Of a stretch of DNA of 64,000 bases, positions 43,810 through 55,690 are shown piece by piece. Position 1 is the stretch's first letter. Every line of letters starts with the position of its first letter. The stretch is from Sabethes cyaneus. Its lineage: Eukaryota; Arthropoda; Insecta; Diptera; Culicidae. The notes below the pieces were generated by a model that worked only from the letters and a program-made list of their open reading frames with translations, was not told the origin of the DNA and did no database searches. The stretch is taken from contig NC_071355.1 in the NCBI RefSeq assembly GCF_943734655.1, positions 13,620,768-13,684,767 on the forward strand. Reading direction: 5' to 3'. A program made the position numbers and the translations under genes.

Positions 43810-45710
43810 CAATTGACCCCTACTAGGAAAGAGCAACAAAAATGGAAATTTGAATTGTTTTTATTCGGTCTAAAAATACAAAGAAACACTTCCAGCGACA
43901 GTGAAAAACATCGGCCGCAAGCTTCGACAGAAAATCGCATCCGCCGTCGTTCCGTCGTCCCAAGCGCCAGCGAGCGCCAACGGGCGACGGGCGTAGAACT
44001 TTTCCCAGCAACGAACGGAGGCCAAATGAAAAAGGCACCCGGAAAAAGGTAAATAAACCACCACTTGCTCGCCACCCTGCTGCTGTTGCTCCTGCTGGTG
44101 GTGAGTGCAACGTGTGAGAGCATCACGGCATGCTGCGAGCGGAGCGAGCGACTAGTAGTATAGTATAGTATTTTTCGTACAACCCAAGGCAGAAACCCGG
44201 TGAGTGACCATCAACCATCAACACGGGGTGGCACTCAGTTGGGTTGAGACCTCACCGACCCACAGGGAGCGAGCAAAACAAGTAGAGCGACAAAAAAAAA
44301 CCATCAACCACACACCACCTCGCACACTATACACTTAGAGCTGGAGAGCAGGAAAAACCACTCTCTCCTCGGGTGGGTGCTGTGTAGTGGTGAGTTGTTT
44401 TGGTTCGCACTGGTGTGCTGTCACTACCACACGAACTGTCAGCCAAGACCACGACGACGACGACGACGACGACGACGGCCGATGCACAACGGCACAAGGC
44501 AGAATCAGCAACGAGCGTGAGCGCAAAAAAAACACACAGCGAGACCGCGCTCGCCAACAGTGTAATATGATTGAATTGGATTAGTCAACTGCTGGTATTA
44601 TACCAGAAAACATCGTTTTTTGATAGGGGTTCGATAGGCGATTTGTGCGGGGTTCGCCAAAAAAGAGGCCCTAGTTTAGCGCACCTGGAGAGTACCTCAC
44701 CAGAAGCGTCGAGCGTAGTAGGCGCAGTAGTGCATTCGGCCGCGTGATCGCGCGTTTACGGGGCCACCCGTCAATGGATGTCAGTCAAAGTTACGAAATC
44801 CCTTCAGCATGCGTCGTCCCATTTGACGGTAGTGACGAATTCCGCCGCAAGGTGTGCTCCGCTATCATCTGTCACCGCGTGTGATGATCGATGATCGATC
44901 GATGCGAAAATTGCGTGTTCTTTACATTTTTTTTTTGGTGCGATGATACTCCACGGTCTGAACCGAGAAAGAATGGACAGCCAGCCGTGTGACAATAAAT
45001 GCAGCGTAACAGTGCGTGTGATTTTCGCTGTCGTTTCATGATAAATGTCGATCCGTTCTGGGTTTTTTATGTTCTATTTTGTCTGTTTCGTCGAAACGAA
45101 AATTAATTAAGACAGCATCTTCGAAAGGCACAGAATCAGAAGCGCCCGAAGAAAACTCAAAAATAGATTTCTGCGTGGGACACTTTGTTGAGGAGAAGAA
45201 AGAAAATTCGAGTGTGGAAAAATTCGTTTTTTTGTCGTTGGTGAGCAATTTTCAGTGTCGTCTCGCGACTAATGTGAAATTAATTTTCGATTCACCGTCA
45301 AGCGAAAGGTCGATCGGTCGGTCGGTCGGTGGAATCGAAAGATTTGTCCGTTTGTTTTTTTTTTCGTAATTTTCGTTCCTCTGGGTTGTCGAATTGAATG
45401 GACCTAGCTGCTGCAGTGCAGAGTTGTTCGCGAAAACCGAGGTGGAAGTGCTTTAATGACCCCAAAACAGCCGAGAGTCATAAAGTCTGCCGGGAAGAGA
45501 GAAGAAAAAACAAAACCCACCACACAAAAGTGCAATTTTATGACAGCTGTCAGAATGCAATAAAATTCCAATTTATCGACCACATTAAAGAGCAACCGAA
45601 CAGAGGCAAAGGCAGTGGGAAGTGAATCAAAAACAAAACAAAACGTCCGATGAACGAAACGGTACAGTTTCGACGAAGGCGAAGAAAGAAGATGTTAGTG
45701 ATCGATATCA
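43810..45710 (+). promoter_or_regulatory. Long GC-rich leader-like region with microsatellites
   Basis: Non-repetitive, moderately GC-rich sequence leading to the exon at 46059. It contains a CGA run at 44450-44477, a gatcgatcgatc patch near 44890, a ggtcggtcggtcgg patch near 45317 and a caagcaagcaag run at about 45746-45765. Such CAG/CGA-type runs are typical of long 5' leaders of dipteran regulatory genes. The first frame (43813-44052) ends in a donor-like aaaaag|gtaaat at 44049 and could be an upstream exon; unproven. Confidence 0.35.
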
Positions 45711-46058
45711 GTGAATGACCCCGCTTGTGGTCCACCTGACGAGAAGCAAGCAAGCAAGCAAGCAAGTAGTGGCAAGGAAAACGGTTTTCCACTAGGGAAA
45801 AAAGAAAGAAGTGAAGAAGAAAAAAGTTTCGAAACCAGAACCAGAACCCTGCCGGGTCCGGACAGAAGTCAACCCGAAACAGTCTCGATCACGGCCAGTT
45901 CGGCGAACGCAGCAGCAGCACCCCCGGCAGCAACGACGACGACCACGGCGGAGGGTTTTGGCACCACGCCGTCCACTGCTGGCGGCCGGCTGCTGGAAAG
46001 TGTCAGCGGTACGAGACCGCCATCGCCGTCCTCAGCGGAAGTGAGTCTCCACCACCGA

Positions 46059-46214
46059 ATGCAGCCTACCGTACCGCAGAGCACGGGAGGAGGAGGAGGA
46101 GGAGGAGGAGGTGGTGGTGTTGGCGGTGGTGATATGGACCTCCCCACCGTCCAGTCGATGGATTGGGTGTTCCAGAACAAGCAGCTCTACTTCCTAGCAC
46201 AGTATCTAGCACAG
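46059..46214 (+). CDS. N-terminal coding exon of an unidentified gene
   Basis: The frame from ATG 46059 (MQPTVPQSTGGGG...) has a run of 11 Gly (interrupted GGA/GGT codons), then GGGDMDLPTVQSMDWVFQNK and QLYFLAQYLAQ, ending with a clean donor, acag|gtatgt, at 46215 in phase 0. Other in-frame ATGs are at 46134 and 46158. The hydrophobic, aromatic MDWVFQNKQLYFLAQYLAQ block looks like a conserved N-terminal helix, but I cannot name the family. The frame is open back to 45702 (stop TGA at 45699-45701) with no ATG in between. No downstream exon is recognisable in the window, so the first intron would exceed 17 kb. Confidence 0.6.
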
Positions 46215-48145
46215 GTATGTTGACAAACGGGGGCCCCCGGAAGTGTTTTTCGTTTGACCCTGACCTCTGCGGCGTGAACGTCATCAGCCATCGTTTCGGT
46301 TCCCAATTGAGTTTTTGTTCTTTCCCGAAAAACGCACGAAACAAGTGGTTTAATAATTAAGAAGTGTGCCCCGTTTGCCCTAGTTTTTGCCACGGTGACG
46401 ACCATTGAACGGAGATGCTGCTGCTGCTGATGGTGATGATAATGTTGATGATACTTGCTAAAGAGTTGTAAGAGTCGAACCCTATTTACGGGCGGGTTCC
46501 GTCTCGGCACGGCACGGCGGCGACGGCTGGTGCTGGTGGATTTTTCAGCACGCACTCCGGTACGGTTGCCTCCTGCTGGTTGCGGCAGGTAGGCCGTGCT
46601 GCTGCTGCCGTGGAGACGCGACGGCCAGCCAGGCAAAGGGGGAAAGAACCCATTGAGATTTTTGGTTCAAAAGTACCATCTCTTGAGTTCACACAGTGTG
46701 CGAACGAAGTGCTGCTTCCCGAAGGGAAGCTGAAGTTCGATGTGATAATTTGAATTGCTGGTGGAAAATCACGGCCGTAGTGCTTTTTTGGTGGTTAGAA
46801 TTGTAGAAGTTTGGAAGTGGAAAGTTTCTTTTAGTGAAAATTCCTACACACAAACTCGGAGTCAGTCAAAGACGGCGAGGACCGCAGCAATGCTGTCGCT
46901 CGCTGCCTCGGCCACATTTAGCGACGGCATTTTTCTGTCTGAAGCTGAGCAAAAATTCGAAACTTTAAGATTGCTTTAAATGGTTCAGACATGAAAGTGT
47001 TTTGTAGAATTGTAACCACTTTAAATTGTTGCGAAAGGATGATTTTAAATTCTCCCGTCTGTATCTATATATTTGCTCGGCTGGTGGTTTAAATTGTATC
47101 GGTGTGAAATCCAAGCAACCACAGACTTAGTGAGAGCAGTGAGTTTTTTTTTATTTTCGTCGTGAACTGTTTGCATACCTACAGAAAACATCTGTCAGTT
47201 GCACATTTTGTCAGTCATGTTTTGATGTTTATAAAAGACACAATTGCTGGGTTGGATGTTTTCTTGTAATAGAAATTGTAGTGATTTTCAAAGTTTTAAC
47301 AACTTGATTTAAAATATTTGATTAGACCATTGCAAATTATTTTGCAAAGATTTTGTCACCCATCCACTTTTGAAATTGGGCTTAAAAATCGAGGGGTAAA
47401 TAAAATTTCTAGGACATTAATCAATATTTTTTCTGTAAAATCAGCAAAGCGTTAACGTTTCCAGCACGAAACAGAAATGAAAGTTTAAACAGTGCATAGA
47501 CCAATAGCCGGAAAACTCAATTTCTTTCGATTTGGACTCTTTTTTGGCAGGTTTTCGCATGAAAGATAAGGTTTAAGTAAAACACTTAAACCGTTTTTTT
47601 TTCTTATTTTAAAAAATCTCAATGTTTTTTGGGACCCCCTCCCTCTTTCAGTTGCCCAACATTGGAAGGACAAAAACTTTATAAAATATTTGTAATGGCA
47701 TTATTTTCAAAAATCGGAATTGCAAAAATTTTCAGGCGAATGGTGGAATGTTTGACAATAAATGTCATTTAATAAACAATTGCTTTTTCCGAATCACTGC
47801 TTGAAGAAAAGTTTAGTGTGTTTGGAATTTTTTTCATGGATTTGTTACTGAATCCAGAGCATACCAGTTTACTGTCCAGTCAATTATTTTGCACAACTGG
47901 CAGATCAATTTTTCTATTTTCGTTCTTCACAATAATACGTCTACTCCTCCTATAAGAAAGTAAAAATAACTTAACTGAAATACTTGATAAGAAATGGATC
48001 AGTTGATGAAAACGTATAATGTATTTAATCAATTCTTTGAATGGAACTGAGAAGTCAATCCAATAATTTACAATCTGGTTGTTGTTAATTTACAAGATTT
48101 TTCAATTTCAAATACAAAACTAAATACTAAATAAATACTAAATAC
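46215..48145. other. Probable intron, with a dispersed repeat copy
   Basis: Starts at the donor after the N-terminal exon. CTG/GAT microsatellite-like runs lie at 46412-46445. At about 47315-47660 is a diverged repeat that recurs in the same orientation at about 48900-49265 (shared: tagaccatt.acaatta, tttgaaattg, ttttcgcatg, aaaatctca.tgttttt). No exon seen. Confidence 0.4.
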
Positions 48146-48888
48146 AGTAATATTCCGATTTTGTTAAACCTTCGTGCTTTTAAACATGATGAATAAAACT
48201 TTTCAGCCAGCTTGAAACTAGTCTGATTCGCTGGGGAGAGTTTTTGAATGAAATGATGCCTTCTTGCGAGTAATTCGGGGTGAAAATTAGGGTATTTTTA
48301 TAGTAAAAGTTCTATAGTTCCAAAACAAGCAACGATAGAGGTATACTATATTCAGCAATGTTGTGTATTTTTACTATTTGTACAACTTTGTAAAACAGGA
48401 AAAAATCATACAACAACTACAAAAACAGTTAAAAAAGAAAAACTGATTTTAACGATTTTTCATTTATGAGAAATAGGATTTTTCTATCTTTGCTGAACAC
48501 ATCAATGTGTTATATTGAAAATGAAGAAAAAATTAATATTTTATTGCACTTTTAGAAGGAATGATCAAGATTTGAATTTCGCTGGACGATAGAACTTTTA
48601 ATCTTAAGACACTCTTCCAAAGGTTCCATAAAGCTAAAACCAAGTTTTCCCGCTCAAAGCTAATGCGCACCAAAAAAGGTTCTTGACCAGTGTGCTGTGC
48701 CCGGTTCATTGAGCTTTCGGTTGACCAATTGAGGGTTAAAATTTAATTTTTAGTACAAGTCTTCGATATTGCAAGGTTTTAAGTCTCGAATTTTGAAAAA
48801 AATTTGGACAAAAAAATTTCCCGATTTTGTCAGTTTCCCCATTTTGTCAGCCCAAAATTTAACATGGGGCTGACAAAATCGGAACATT
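48146..48888 (-). mobile_element. Copy 2 of the GACAAAATCGG TIR family, no RT
   Basis: 743 bp, inverted relative to 40101-42912. The left end agtaatattccgatttt and right end gacaaaatcggaacattt match its TIRs with few changes. It has both modules, joined by about 185 bp of sequence not found in copy 1. The right module lacks about 64 bp found in copies 1 and 3, between two cagcaaag words, as expected from slippage. This is the non-autonomous form of the family. Confidence 0.85.
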
Positions 48889-49267
48889 TGATCTGTAGGA
48901 TTCAATTAGACCATTAACAATTATTTTTACGTCCTCCTTCCCTTTGAAATTGGTTTTGAAAATCGGGGGCAACAAATTGGTTTGTAGCTTTTTTTTATGT
49001 AGGATCAATTGTGTGTGGGTTCTATAGCCTAAACAACTGGAAATATGACTTTAGTACTTCTAACATGAAACACACAAGTTCAAACACTGCGATGATTTTT
49101 TTTCGGTTTTATCCGTCCTTTAGTAAATTTTCGCATGGAAGGCCATTGCATATTTGTTTATGAATATAAGAATAGATATTATTTCCACGAATATGCTTGA
49201 GGAGAAAAACCTTTAAAAGCTTGATTATACTTTTAAAAAAATCTCATTGTTTTTTAATCCCTTCCCC
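48889..49267. repeat. Diverged dispersed repeat, second copy
   Basis: Matches 47315-47660 in the same orientation, with insertions. It leads directly into the inverted-repeat arm at 49268. Confidence 0.55.
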
Positions 49268-50248
49268 CCTTCAAAACAGTTTTTAAATCCTGACTTATTC
49301 TGGTCAACTTTTACGTGTTCATAGTGTTCTAGAAAGTTGTTTATCTTACTAAAATCAACGTTTTTGTAGAACATTATTATACGCGATTTTCTGCAGTTTC
49401 GGAGATTTTCAGCATTTTTGATGAAAAATAGTACTTCTTTGAGCTTAAATATTTCCCAAGGTGGCAAATGGTGACAGATCAAACAACTCGTACTTAAAAG
49501 TACAACAAAAAGATGTGCTGCCTATTTTATTTTTTGTTTGAGAAAAGTTAATTTTTAACTGCTTGTGAATTCGTGTTTTATAATTAACTAAATAACTAAT
49601 CAGTCATTCCGAGAAAATACGGCCTTCTGTGACTGTTGTTGAAATTCGGCCATTTGGATTTCGGCCATTCGGTACCAGCCCATTATGAGTGTGATCTATT
49701 GAAAAGACACCAATCGAAGGTATTGAACAAAATAGACTTAAGTTAGTTATTTGGAAGCTTTTCTTTTATTAATTGCGTCAAATAATTTTAAGTCTACATT
49801 CATTTTCGACTCGAAAATAGGCGAAAAAATTGCTGGTAACTCAACTTGTTAGAAAGAGATTGTCAATGTGAACAAAATGGCGCTTATTGCATTTGAAGTA
49901 CATTTTAGTTGTTCCATAAACATGACTAAGATAGATTTTTAAAATAACAATAACTTTTGAGGATACAAACAGATACAGACAATTGACACTTGCTTTTAAA
50001 GGTTTTTTGTTGTACTTTTAAGTAGGAGTTGTTTGATCTGCCACCATTTGCCACCTAGGGAAATATTTAAGCTCAAAGTAGTACTATTTTTCATCAAAAA
50101 TGCTCAAAATCTCCTAAACTGCAGAAAATCGCGTATAATAATGTTCTACAAAAACGTTGATTTTAGTAAGATAAACAACTTTCTAGAGCACTATGAACAC
50201 GTAAAAGTTGACCAGAATAAGTCAGGGTTTAAAAACTGTTTTGAAGGG
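49268..50248. repeat. Large inverted repeat, arms about 245 bp, spacer about 490 bp
   Basis: Left arm 49268-49512 and right arm 50003-50248 are inverted copies at high identity. Each arm gives an open frame of about 75 codons with nearly the same peptide (SRIIMFYKNVDFSKINNFLE) read outward from the centre. That both frames stayed open follows from high identity and does not show coding. No short terminal tips are visible, so it is either a fold-back element or an inverted duplication. Confidence 0.85.
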
Positions 50249-52409
50249 TTTGTCCACGAATAACGCTTCATAGACAATTTCCATGAAGAAATACAAGTAT
50301 GGTGTCTTTAACAAAGTTGTTTGCATTGATATTTACTGCAACTTTGCCGGGAGTACCAAACCTGTATCTCAAATGTGCGAGAAAATAAATTTCGTATCTC
50401 ACTTTTAAGGAAACTAATCACTCGAAGATTTCTCTCACAAGAAGGGGCTTGTTATACCAAGAAATGTTCCTAAAGAAACTATATGCGAAAAACTTTACGT
50501 TTCAAACGATCACGTATTTCGCTGATTGGATGGACCACTGTGCGGTGCTTTAGTTTTCCTATCGGAAGAACAAACTCTTCATAGAACATTTGTGTAATGA
50601 CCTTATTCGAGGTGAAAAGCAGTAGCATGCATCCATGAACCATCCTTTTAAGGACGAAAGTTCTAAAAGATTTTCTTTACTGATCGTGACTTAACTTTAT
50701 GAACTAACAGTTTTTGTCGTAACAAAACGTTTGGAGTCAACGATTTTAGTCGGTCGGATAGTTTTCAATGCAAAAAAAGCAAACCCTTGGGTTTAAACTT
50801 TTTTCTAAGACTTGACCCTAAGACTTAAGGGAAAGTATAAAATTCCATTTAATTCTACTGTAACTTAGTCATAGTAGAATTAAACGCAACTTTCTCGTTG
50901 ATTCGTGAATTGTAATGAGATACGTACGAAAATAATGTAAAATTGGAAATGTTTATTTTAATCAATCACTGAGTTATTGAGGATAAAAAGCAAACAATGT
51001 TACTAGGGCGAGGAATCTATTTTAAGCAGACTGATTGTTTTACCTTGTGATAAGTGACGGGTTGACTAAGTGCAGGATATCAGCATACCAATCTTCTTGT
51101 TAGCTTTAGTTCTTCAAGCTGTTACCACTAAGAGTCACTATTATTAAGCTAAACTTCTAATGTATTACATTGGAAAATGAGACGCTTGAACTAATTTTAA
51201 TCAGCCTGAACGCATTTTAATCACCAAGGAAGGGTTTTCTTAAGCGGTCCTGAATTTTACTGACTTTTCCCGAACTATCACCGTTATAAGCTTGTGACCA
51301 TGGCATCAAATGACGTAAGTGCTCACATTTTGTACTACAATATGGTATGTTAAAATTGGGTGCTGGACTTTTAGAAATGCTGTAATCAATGCTCAAAGTA
51401 GAGTGGGGAAGATCCTTTTCACCTGTTGCGAACAGGCGATTCGCTTCAGCAGCTGAAAAAATCAAATCAAATTTTTTGAAACCCATTTTTAATTCATCAT
51501 TGTTCTTGTCGAAAACACAGTAAATTGTGTTTGTATGAATTACATCTATGGTTAAGTGATTCAAAAGGATGTTTTTATCAAAAAATTATAAAATGATATT
51601 TGTAACAAAAGACTGCATTTTACGCTCATTTATTTTCAACTGATTAAAATAGGTGACCCTGGATTAATCCGTTCTTCTCCCTACTTGGGTACATGTTGCA
51701 TACAACGCAAATTAGTAAGGTTTTTCCAACCAATCAGGAAGCGAGAAATTATAATTAGACAATGCATCATTCCTGTCAGTTTTTAAAAAGCGCGCATTTG
51801 AACATCAATAGTTTTCTCTATTAAAGTCGTAGCGCAGAAGATTTTTTTCGATTGATTGGCGTGAATATCTTTGAAATCTAATGAGAATTAAAAAAACTGA
51901 AATTAAATTCGGATTCGATTCGAATATTTTCAATGCAACAATAATAGGAAAAGAATTCTCTGACTTTTATGGCAAGGCCATTTAGCCCATTAACAATTAA
52001 ATAATTAAATTAAAAGCAATTCTGAAATATTAAATATTTCGATTAACAACTATGACACTTACACTTAGAATTATAATATTTTTTTTTATGAAATATATGT
52101 TTATTTTTATTTCGGTCCATCGATTCCCGGATAATTGAATCCTCAGATAATGGAGGCCGACCTATATTTGGAAACCAAAAGAAGTTAATAAACTGTTTCA
52201 TATTTCATTTTTTTTTTTCATTAATTTGTAATTTTCTTACTTTTACCATTTTTTTTTCTTATTTTTACAAGTTAATGAGAAAGATAAAATTTTTCTTCTA
52301 ATCTTCCCACTCACAATGGCCGCCACAGACATGATGTTATATGATTTTCCATAGTTTTGTTGGCCCCAACATTGGGATATTTTTGCAACTTTTATTAGTT
52401 CTTCATCTA
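50249..52409. other. Intergenic or intronic, one unassigned open frame
   Basis: Mostly AT-rich. A minus-strand frame of 115 codons (51217-51564, containing PNFNIPYCSTKCEHLRHLMP) has protein-like composition but no ATG at its start, no domain I know and no clear splice frame. It may be transposon debris. The rest shows nothing. Confidence 0.35.
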
Positions 52410-52870
52410 AATTAAATTCCTGGATTTCCAATAATAGCTGTCATATCGAGCTCTCTGTAGTGTGAGCAAAAAGCTAACATCCGCAATCTGGTTTTTCCGA
52501 TGTATATTAACGGCACAGGTATGACTATTTCGGAAGATTTCTTCTCGATCCTAAATTTTCTCAAAACCAGCGTTTTCACGTGATCGTTGAAAGTAAGTCC
52601 TACGTTGACTACGTTGACTGGATTGACACCCAAGTCCGTAGCCCTGCTCATTGCTTTGAATTTTTGGAACAACGGATTTCTTCCTCACTGGATAAAGGAG
52701 TTTCACATCAGTAGGGTGAACAAAAGTGCTCCCAAATGACAGCCTTGCGGTACTCCTGATGTTTTATAGTAAAGTTCTGAGTTTGACCCATCTACATTAA
52801 GGTACTTCTTTTTTTCGATCAAGTATCCATGGATTCACGTTATCAACGAGCCACGATTGTCTGTATCATA
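52410..52870 (-). pseudogene. Non-LTR reverse transcriptase scrap
   Basis: On the minus strand, a GVPQGCHLGALLFTL box near 52750 (canonical GVPQGSxLGPLLF), then, after a deletion that removed the catalytic ADD box, ATDLGVNPVNVVNVGLTFND and HVKTLVLRKFRIEKKSSE, the post-catalytic D-L-G-V...L-T-F-x-x-H-V region. Only about 130 codons remain. Jockey superfamily by motif style. Confidence 0.75.
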
Positions 52871-53094
52871 ATATGCTTTAAATTATTAAAGCCAAAGTCA
52901 GAAAATTTTTACTTTTCAAAAGTACACAATAAACTGGTAGATAGATTTGCTTTCAATACTCGATTGTCTGGAATAAACATACACTTTTTTATTTAAAAAC
53001 TAATTAATCCTGTCTGTCCCAAGAGATTTCGGGTAGTAGACAGTTTTGGGTCATCCGAAAAAGCTCTTAATAAGTAATTTGTCAAACACCACTA
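52871..53094. other. Spacer, nothing recognised
   Basis: AT-rich flank of the mariner insertion. Confidence 0.4.
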
Positions 53095-54075
53095 AAGGGT
53101 GCGTGGCGAGTTTTTGCAGTAAATGACATGTTTTAGAAAATTAACACCAGTTAGTCATATTTGCGAGGAATGTTTTGACATCGAGACTACCAGAGGGCCA
53201 AATTTCTTTCCCCAAATACTCCGAAACATTTAAAGCAACCCACTTTTGTGTTTTGTTGGCATTATGTATCTAGTTGGAAAATGAAATGAGGGCCAACAGC
53301 AACCTCCTTCATCCACAGAACAGTAACATCCCTCAGGTATAGATCGGCTGTTACCTTTAGTCCTTGTTCAAAGAAGTACAGAGGCATTACATCCCATCGC
53401 TGGATATTACGCCTATAGGCCTATAGAACCATCACATGAGTCGGAAACTTTGTTTTCATGACGGTTGGAACTTGACTACGACCTGGTGCAGCCACCTGTC
53501 ATTCTTTCAATCATGATCAAGTTTTTCTCATCAGAGAAAAAGATGACAGAATCATAATGATGAGGAAACGCTAACCGACTCAGAAGTTTTTTAGCTTTTT
53601 CCAATCGCCCTGATTTGATCGCAGCATTCATAAATTGACCTTTGCGTAGCGCATACGACTGTTTTTGGCCATTACTCGCCGGATTGAGAAGTCCGCACAC
53701 CCGATTTCCCGAGCCATGGACCTTATTGAGCTCACTGGATGCTTTTTAATCAATCTTTGCACTTTTTTGACCCTGTTCTATTCTGCGGTAATGGAACGGC
53801 ATTTGTATGCCTTCCGGGTTGGTGTGTAGGATAGCTTATCACTTTCCCAAGGCTTCTTTATATAGTACACTGTTCTTTCCGATATTTTATACCGACCGAA
53901 CTATCTCCTTTACATTTGCTCCGGTGCACAATACAACAACGATGGCTGACCGATTATTTTCTTGTTTCGGCATCATTTAGTTTACTCATATGCTGCCAGA
54001 TACATCTGAATATTGTTTCACAAGCATGAGAAATTGCTTTTGGAAATTTACTTCAAAAATTCGTCACGCACCCTG
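53095..54075 (-). mobile_element. Tc1/mariner-type element, 981 bp, with TIRs and TA duplication
   Basis: The left tip aagggtgcgtggcgagtttt and the inverted right tip cagggtgcgtgacgaatttt agree at 25 or more of about 29 positions. TA stands on both sides (53093-53094, 54076-54077), the target duplication of the superfamily. The transposase is read on the minus strand and broken by stops and frameshifts. The length is short of the roughly 1.3 kb usual for mariners, so internal deletions are likely. Confidence 0.9.
53220..53975 (-). pseudogene. Tc1/mariner transposase relic
   Basis: The start near 53972 reads MPKQENNRSAIVVVLCTGAN, then TVYYIKKPWESDKL (helix-turn-helix region), IKKHPVSSIRSMAREIGC and SIRRVMA (second HTH). 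SGRLEKAKKLLSRLAFPHHY then VIFFSDEKN carries the second catalytic Asp. A last part near 53240, QKWVALNVSEYLGKEIWPSG, is the region before the third Asp. At least two frame changes; the first and third catalytic residues cannot be confirmed. Not functional. Confidence 0.85.
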
Positions 54076-54081
54076 TACACT

Positions 54082-54154
54082 GCCGCTACTCGCATAACAG
54101 TCCCGTTTTCTGTGGAATTTCCTATATAAATGGGACTGTTATGCGAGTATCGGC
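54082..54154. repeat. Palindromic hairpin, arms 23 bp
   Basis: gccgctactcgcataacagt and, inverted, gccgatactcgcataacagt: 23-bp arms with one mismatch around a 27-bp loop, starting 5 bases after the mariner target duplication. It may be the tip pair of a tiny element. Confidence 0.85.
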
Positions 54155-55440
54155 TGGATGCAGCATGTAAAACAATGTTGTTTAACATCCCAAGCAGCAT
54201 ACGTATGACATTTCTGGTTGTAGTAACTTATTTATGACTGAAAATAGTCGTATATCGGCTACCACAACCTGGATGGTAGCAAATGTGCTACTAGGGATGC
54301 AAGTTTTGTAGTATGAAAATGAACATTTGTTGTATGAATTCTATTTAACATTTGTCACATTTTTCGTAAGAACACCTGACGACGCCGCAAACACGCCGCA
54401 GGACCACGACAACTGCACATTAAGCAAATCAGGTCATAATTTTTAATAATAATTAATAGTTGCACAAGTATATTTTCTCTTACGTACAATCTTCGCAGCC
54501 CGATCTCGTCGATAACAAAACAAGACAATAACTGTGCATCAAGGTGCAAAATGTGCTACGAATGTATTGTCGTACGAAATACGAACCAATCGTTTGGGCT
54601 ACGTATAATCGAGCCAAAAATAAGTTATTCTGAGTGAGTAGTGTGCTGACCGATCTAATAATTTCTGAGAAATTAGTACTTATTTCTGGTGTTACACAAA
54701 CATCATATACTCACGTAGTCGTTGATAGTTTTGTAGTATTGAGTACATTGGCGGCAGGTGAATGAAAGTTGGCTTTGCAGGCTTCGAAGCGATTGGGCGC
54801 TTTTGCTCACATTTTCCTACCTTTATTAGTTAGTTAGTTAGTTAGCTTATTCTATCATTTTCAACATGGTACTTTGGCACAGAACTCTATTAAACCGAAG
54901 TCATTTGAAGCACTTTAATTAGGTCAAAAAATATAATGAAAATAGTAGCTAAACAATCGCGTATTAGTTCCATTTTTTTGTATGCAACTTAGTGAAAGAG
55001 TGATTTCATTTCACATAAAAATATTTTTCGTATAAAGTACAGCTGTTTGGTGTATACGAATTCCAGCACTAAGTGGCAGAACAAAAGACAATCGTGAGCA
55101 ACTTGCATGCTATTTATAGTGAAGCAAACTAATTATGACTTCTGTTAATAATTCGTGAAAACCATTTGGACCATCTGTTGAAGAAGGCAGACATCAAATG
55201 CATGACGGATCAATTTTTTCAAAGAATTGAGTATTATTTATGCACTATGTTTTTACTGTATTTTTCAAAATGACTTCATGCTACAAAATTAATAAATGAT
55301 GCGGAATGTATAAAAAAATATACGAACAACTAACACATTCAACAAAAATATGACCATATTTTATAAAACTTGTCATCTGGGACTGGTGTGCGATTATATT
55401 TCAGTGGGGACACACCAAGCTCAAATTTGCTTCCACTCTT
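54155..55440. other. Intergenic or intronic, nothing firm
   Basis: A TTAG run (ttagttagttagttag) lies at about 54828-54845. The words gtgctac..., tacgtat and gtacgaa at 54180-54600 recall a diverged TIR element without definable ends. Confidence 0.35.
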
Positions 55441-55444
55441 CCAA

Positions 55445-55505
55445 AAATGCTTTATGGCAAAACAAAGCCTAGGTGCTACATTCCGTTTTCTAAACGTTTA
55501 TTGAC
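55445..55505 (-). repeat. SINE 3' end fragment
   Basis: aaagcctaggtgctacattccg followed by ttctaaacg corresponds to the 3' part of the SINE at 430-637, same orientation; the rest is missing. Confidence 0.6.
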
Positions 55506-55589
55506 TCAAACGAGACGCGAACGGAATATTTTACCATACTTTCTATTTAGAAAACTTTGATCAGCCGTATCCGTTTGTTCAAAAAAACC

Positions 55590-55690
55590 GTTTTCGTGCC
55601 TCTGCAATAGCTGTTTGCGCTCGACTGTATCATATGCTGCCCTGAAATCCACGACCGTGTACACGTTGTACTCCCTGCATTTCTAGAGGG
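55590..55690 (-). pseudogene. RTE-like RT fragment
   Basis: The minus strand reads CREYNVYTVVDFRAAYDTVE, the first catalytic Asp region of RTE-type RTs, and matches CREYN...YIDVDSKAVYD in the relic at 24139-25240. About 30 codons only. Confidence 0.65.

Noticed and set aside
49225..50263. Matching open frames of 85 and 76 codons as a gene pair
   Set aside because: They are the two arms of one inverted repeat; openness follows from their identity.
51217..51564. 115-codon minus-strand frame as an exon
   Set aside because: Protein-like composition but no ATG start, no known domain and uncertain splice sites; left as unassigned.
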